Origin: a bacterium
Lineage (GTDB): Bacteria; Electryoneota; RPQS01
DNA length: 64,000 bases
NCBI GenBank assembly: GCA_016721565.1
Contig: JADKHW010000025.1
Coordinates: 1-64,000 of the forward strand
Direction: 5' to 3'
A program made the translations under genes and the position numbers. The notes beneath the pieces are model-generated. The model made no database searches. It was not told where the DNA came from and saw only the letters and a list, made by a program, of their open reading frames with translations. Of this stretch, positions 62,396 through 64,000 are shown piece by piece (the first letter of the stretch is position 1; each line of letters opens with the position of its first letter).

Positions 62396-64000
62396 ATGTA
62401 CCGATGTAGAATCCTGTGCTCAGCCCTCCTGTTCCTGCTCCTCTCACTCCCCCTCTGGGCCGCTAACGAAGAGGCAAACCGCGATCCCGGCAATCCTCTC
62501 GACCAAGGCGGAGAGACCTGCACCTCTGCCACCGCCATTACAACCCTACCGTACTGCGATACGGGCACAACTGCCAACCGCATAAACGACTACCCTGTCC
62601 CCTGCAATACCGGCAGTGCCGCTCCCGACGTGGTTTACACCGTGACACCTCCGGTTACAAGCGTACTTTCCTTCTCGCTCTGCGGTTCTCCCTACAACAC
62701 TGCATTGACAATCTGGCGTGGCTGTCCCTCAGCAGGCGGTGTGTTGATCTGTTGTAGCGATAACGTCTGTGGCGATGATGCCTGCTGCAGCGGTGTGACC
62801 TTGCTTGCCAATGTTCAGTACTTTGTGGTCGTCGATGGTGGTTCAACCCCTCCCAATCAAGGCAGCTACACTCTCAATGTTGTGCAAGGCGAAAGCTGCC
62901 CCAGCACTCCCTGTCAATCAACATGTCCTTACCCCAACGTTGAAAACGGGGGGGGAAAAACCATGTTTTGCCTGGTGGAACCATTACCTGCGGCGACACC
63001 GTTTGTGGATTCATGGAAGTAAGTTCGAATGACTTCTATGTGTTCATAGTAGCTGGTCCAGGTAGCAAGATGGTCTCAATTGACGTGTTCGGCAACGACA
63101 CCAGTTCTTTGGTCAGGGTTGCTGTCGTACGCCATTGACGTTAAAGGAGCGAAGATGCGCGTATTGACTCTCTCTGTTTGCCACCCGGAACGTATGAGAT
63201 ACACGTTGGAAGCCAGCCCCAAAACACCAACTCGGGGCCATACATAATTGCGACATCTTGCTCTCCTTGTATCTGCCCTTATCCGAATGGCGATGTAGAA
63301 AACAACAACCTTTGTGCAACAGGCGGAACGGTTCTGACCTGTGGTGACACCGTCTGCGGTAACATCACACCCGGCATTGACGGCCAAGACTACTACTATC
63401 TCGATATCTTCGGCCCCGGCTGCCAAAACGTCACGGTTAATGTTTTCGGCAATGACACTCCGGGCCAATATCCCTTCGGACAAGGCTTGAACCCGCAAGT
63501 TTACATCGGTACGGCGACGTGCGATTCTCTAATTGCCGGAGATTTAAACAGCGGAATTGGCAACGATGCGCTAATAGATTCACTTTGTTTGCCTCCAGGC
63601 ATCTACCGACTGTATGTCATGGGTGAACCCAATCAGCAATCGTTCGGGCCTTATGTGCTTTCGGTTAATTGCACGCCTTGCCAATGCCCGACCTGCACCT
63701 ACCCGAATCAAGATCTCGAACCCAACGGCGTTTGTAGCGGCGGTGGTGCGGTCATCGCGTGCGGTGACACGACGTGCGGAGAAATCGGTCCAAACGCTGA
63801 CAATGACTACTACTATTTACGGGTTGATGGCCCATCGTGCCAACTTGTGACCATTGATGTTTTCGCCGATGACACGCCGGGACAATTCCCGTTTGGTCAC
63901 GGTTTAAATCCGATGTTGAATATCTATCCCCCGGATGCGGTGCGTTAATCGCATCGGACACGATGGGTGGAGTCGGTGAAGATGCACGTTTACAACTCTG
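62396..64000 (+). CDS. Secreted Cys-rich repeat protein, frameshifted, runs off the right edge
   Basis: ATG 62396 follows AGGAG and opens a signal peptide (ILCSALLFLLLSLPLWA). Domain 1 (about 25-165) is a pre-peptidase-C-like sandwich (CTSATAITTLPYCDTGTT...NVQYFVVVDGG). It is followed by at least three tandem units of about 145 residues: CPYPN...GGTVLTCGDTVCG, DYYYL...GPGCQNVTVNVFGNDTPGQ, FGQGLNPQVYIG, DSLIAGDLNSGIGNDALIDS and LCLPPGIYRLYVMGEPNQ (quoted in parts). The frame shifts several times between 62948 and 63160 (starting at a run of eight G) and again near 63935; beyond that ALIASDTMGGVGEDARLQL stays open to the window end. Its C-terminus is not seen. Confidence 0.7.

Noticed and set aside
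1..64000. CRISPR array, tRNA, rRNA, insertion sequence or prophage
   Set aside because: I looked for regular repeats with spacers, cloverleaf ends with CCA, conserved rRNA strings and transposase or integrase motifs, and saw none.

Overview
The window looks like a chromosomal piece of an uncultured Gram-negative bacterium of the Fibrobacteres-Chlorobi-Bacteroidetes (FCB) superphylum, most like the candidate phyla Zixibacteria, KSB1, Electryoneota or Cloacimonadota. The main reason is the repeated C-terminal sorting domain of type IX secretion cargo (YPNPFNP, then a GR-x-V segment, then SGVYF and a terminal LxK). It is seen on eight secreted proteins, in one case only after frame repair. There is no rRNA, tRNA, CRISPR array, transposase or phage gene, and no type IX machinery gene, so placement below superphylum is not possible.

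Layout. 0-9 kb: secreted FG-GAP, Asp/His-rich and BNR/Ycf48-like proteins around a membrane redox operon (tetraheme cytochrome, 4Fe-4S protein, NrfD), then a divergent cis-prenyltransferase. 9.5-15.3 kb: an ECF sigma factor / DUF5667 anti-sigma factor / secreted Cys protein operon, divergent from an eight-gene ArsR-led operon carrying four AHSA1 (SRPBCC) domains, a VOC protein, an NTF2-like protein, DUF1801 and DoxX. 15.6-24.7 kb: an NHL-propeller/pentaheme protein, further secreted propeller and FG-GAP proteins, HtpX-LemA, and a Cys-rich secreted protein behind a structured leader, followed by a beta-helix protein. 24.7-36.4 kb: M29 aminopeptidase, methyltransferase, patatin, a wrecked EVE-HNH endonuclease, thiolase, GNAT enzyme and three more secreted proteins. 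36.5-41.7 kb: a three-gene membrane glycosyltransferase operon. 41.9-46.1 kb: the oxidative pentose phosphate operon gnd-zwf-opcA-pgl. 46-51 kb: outer membrane barrel, TPR protein and two repeat lipoproteins. 50.8-58.9 kb: alanine racemase, Kir-type channel, Cu/Zn-type permease, pyrF, pyrE and three zinc-ribbon membrane proteins, WalJ. 59-64 kb: secreted cyanophycinase-like enzyme, cyclophilin lipoprotein, a small Cys protein with a dead tandem copy, and a Cys-rich repeat protein that leaves the window.

Regulation visible in the sequence: three intergenic palindromes of CRP/FNR type (TGTGA-N6-TCACA or close), an ArsR promoter/operator, a possible attenuator, a candidate small RNA, and clear intrinsic terminators after most operons.

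A caution for every reader: at least fourteen otherwise good reading frames are broken by single-base gains or losses, several in G or C runs. Most are probably assembly or sequencing errors; two regions (28.4-29.2 kb and 61.2-61.6 kb) are damaged enough to be possible true pseudogenes. Coordinates given for frameshifted genes span all pieces.
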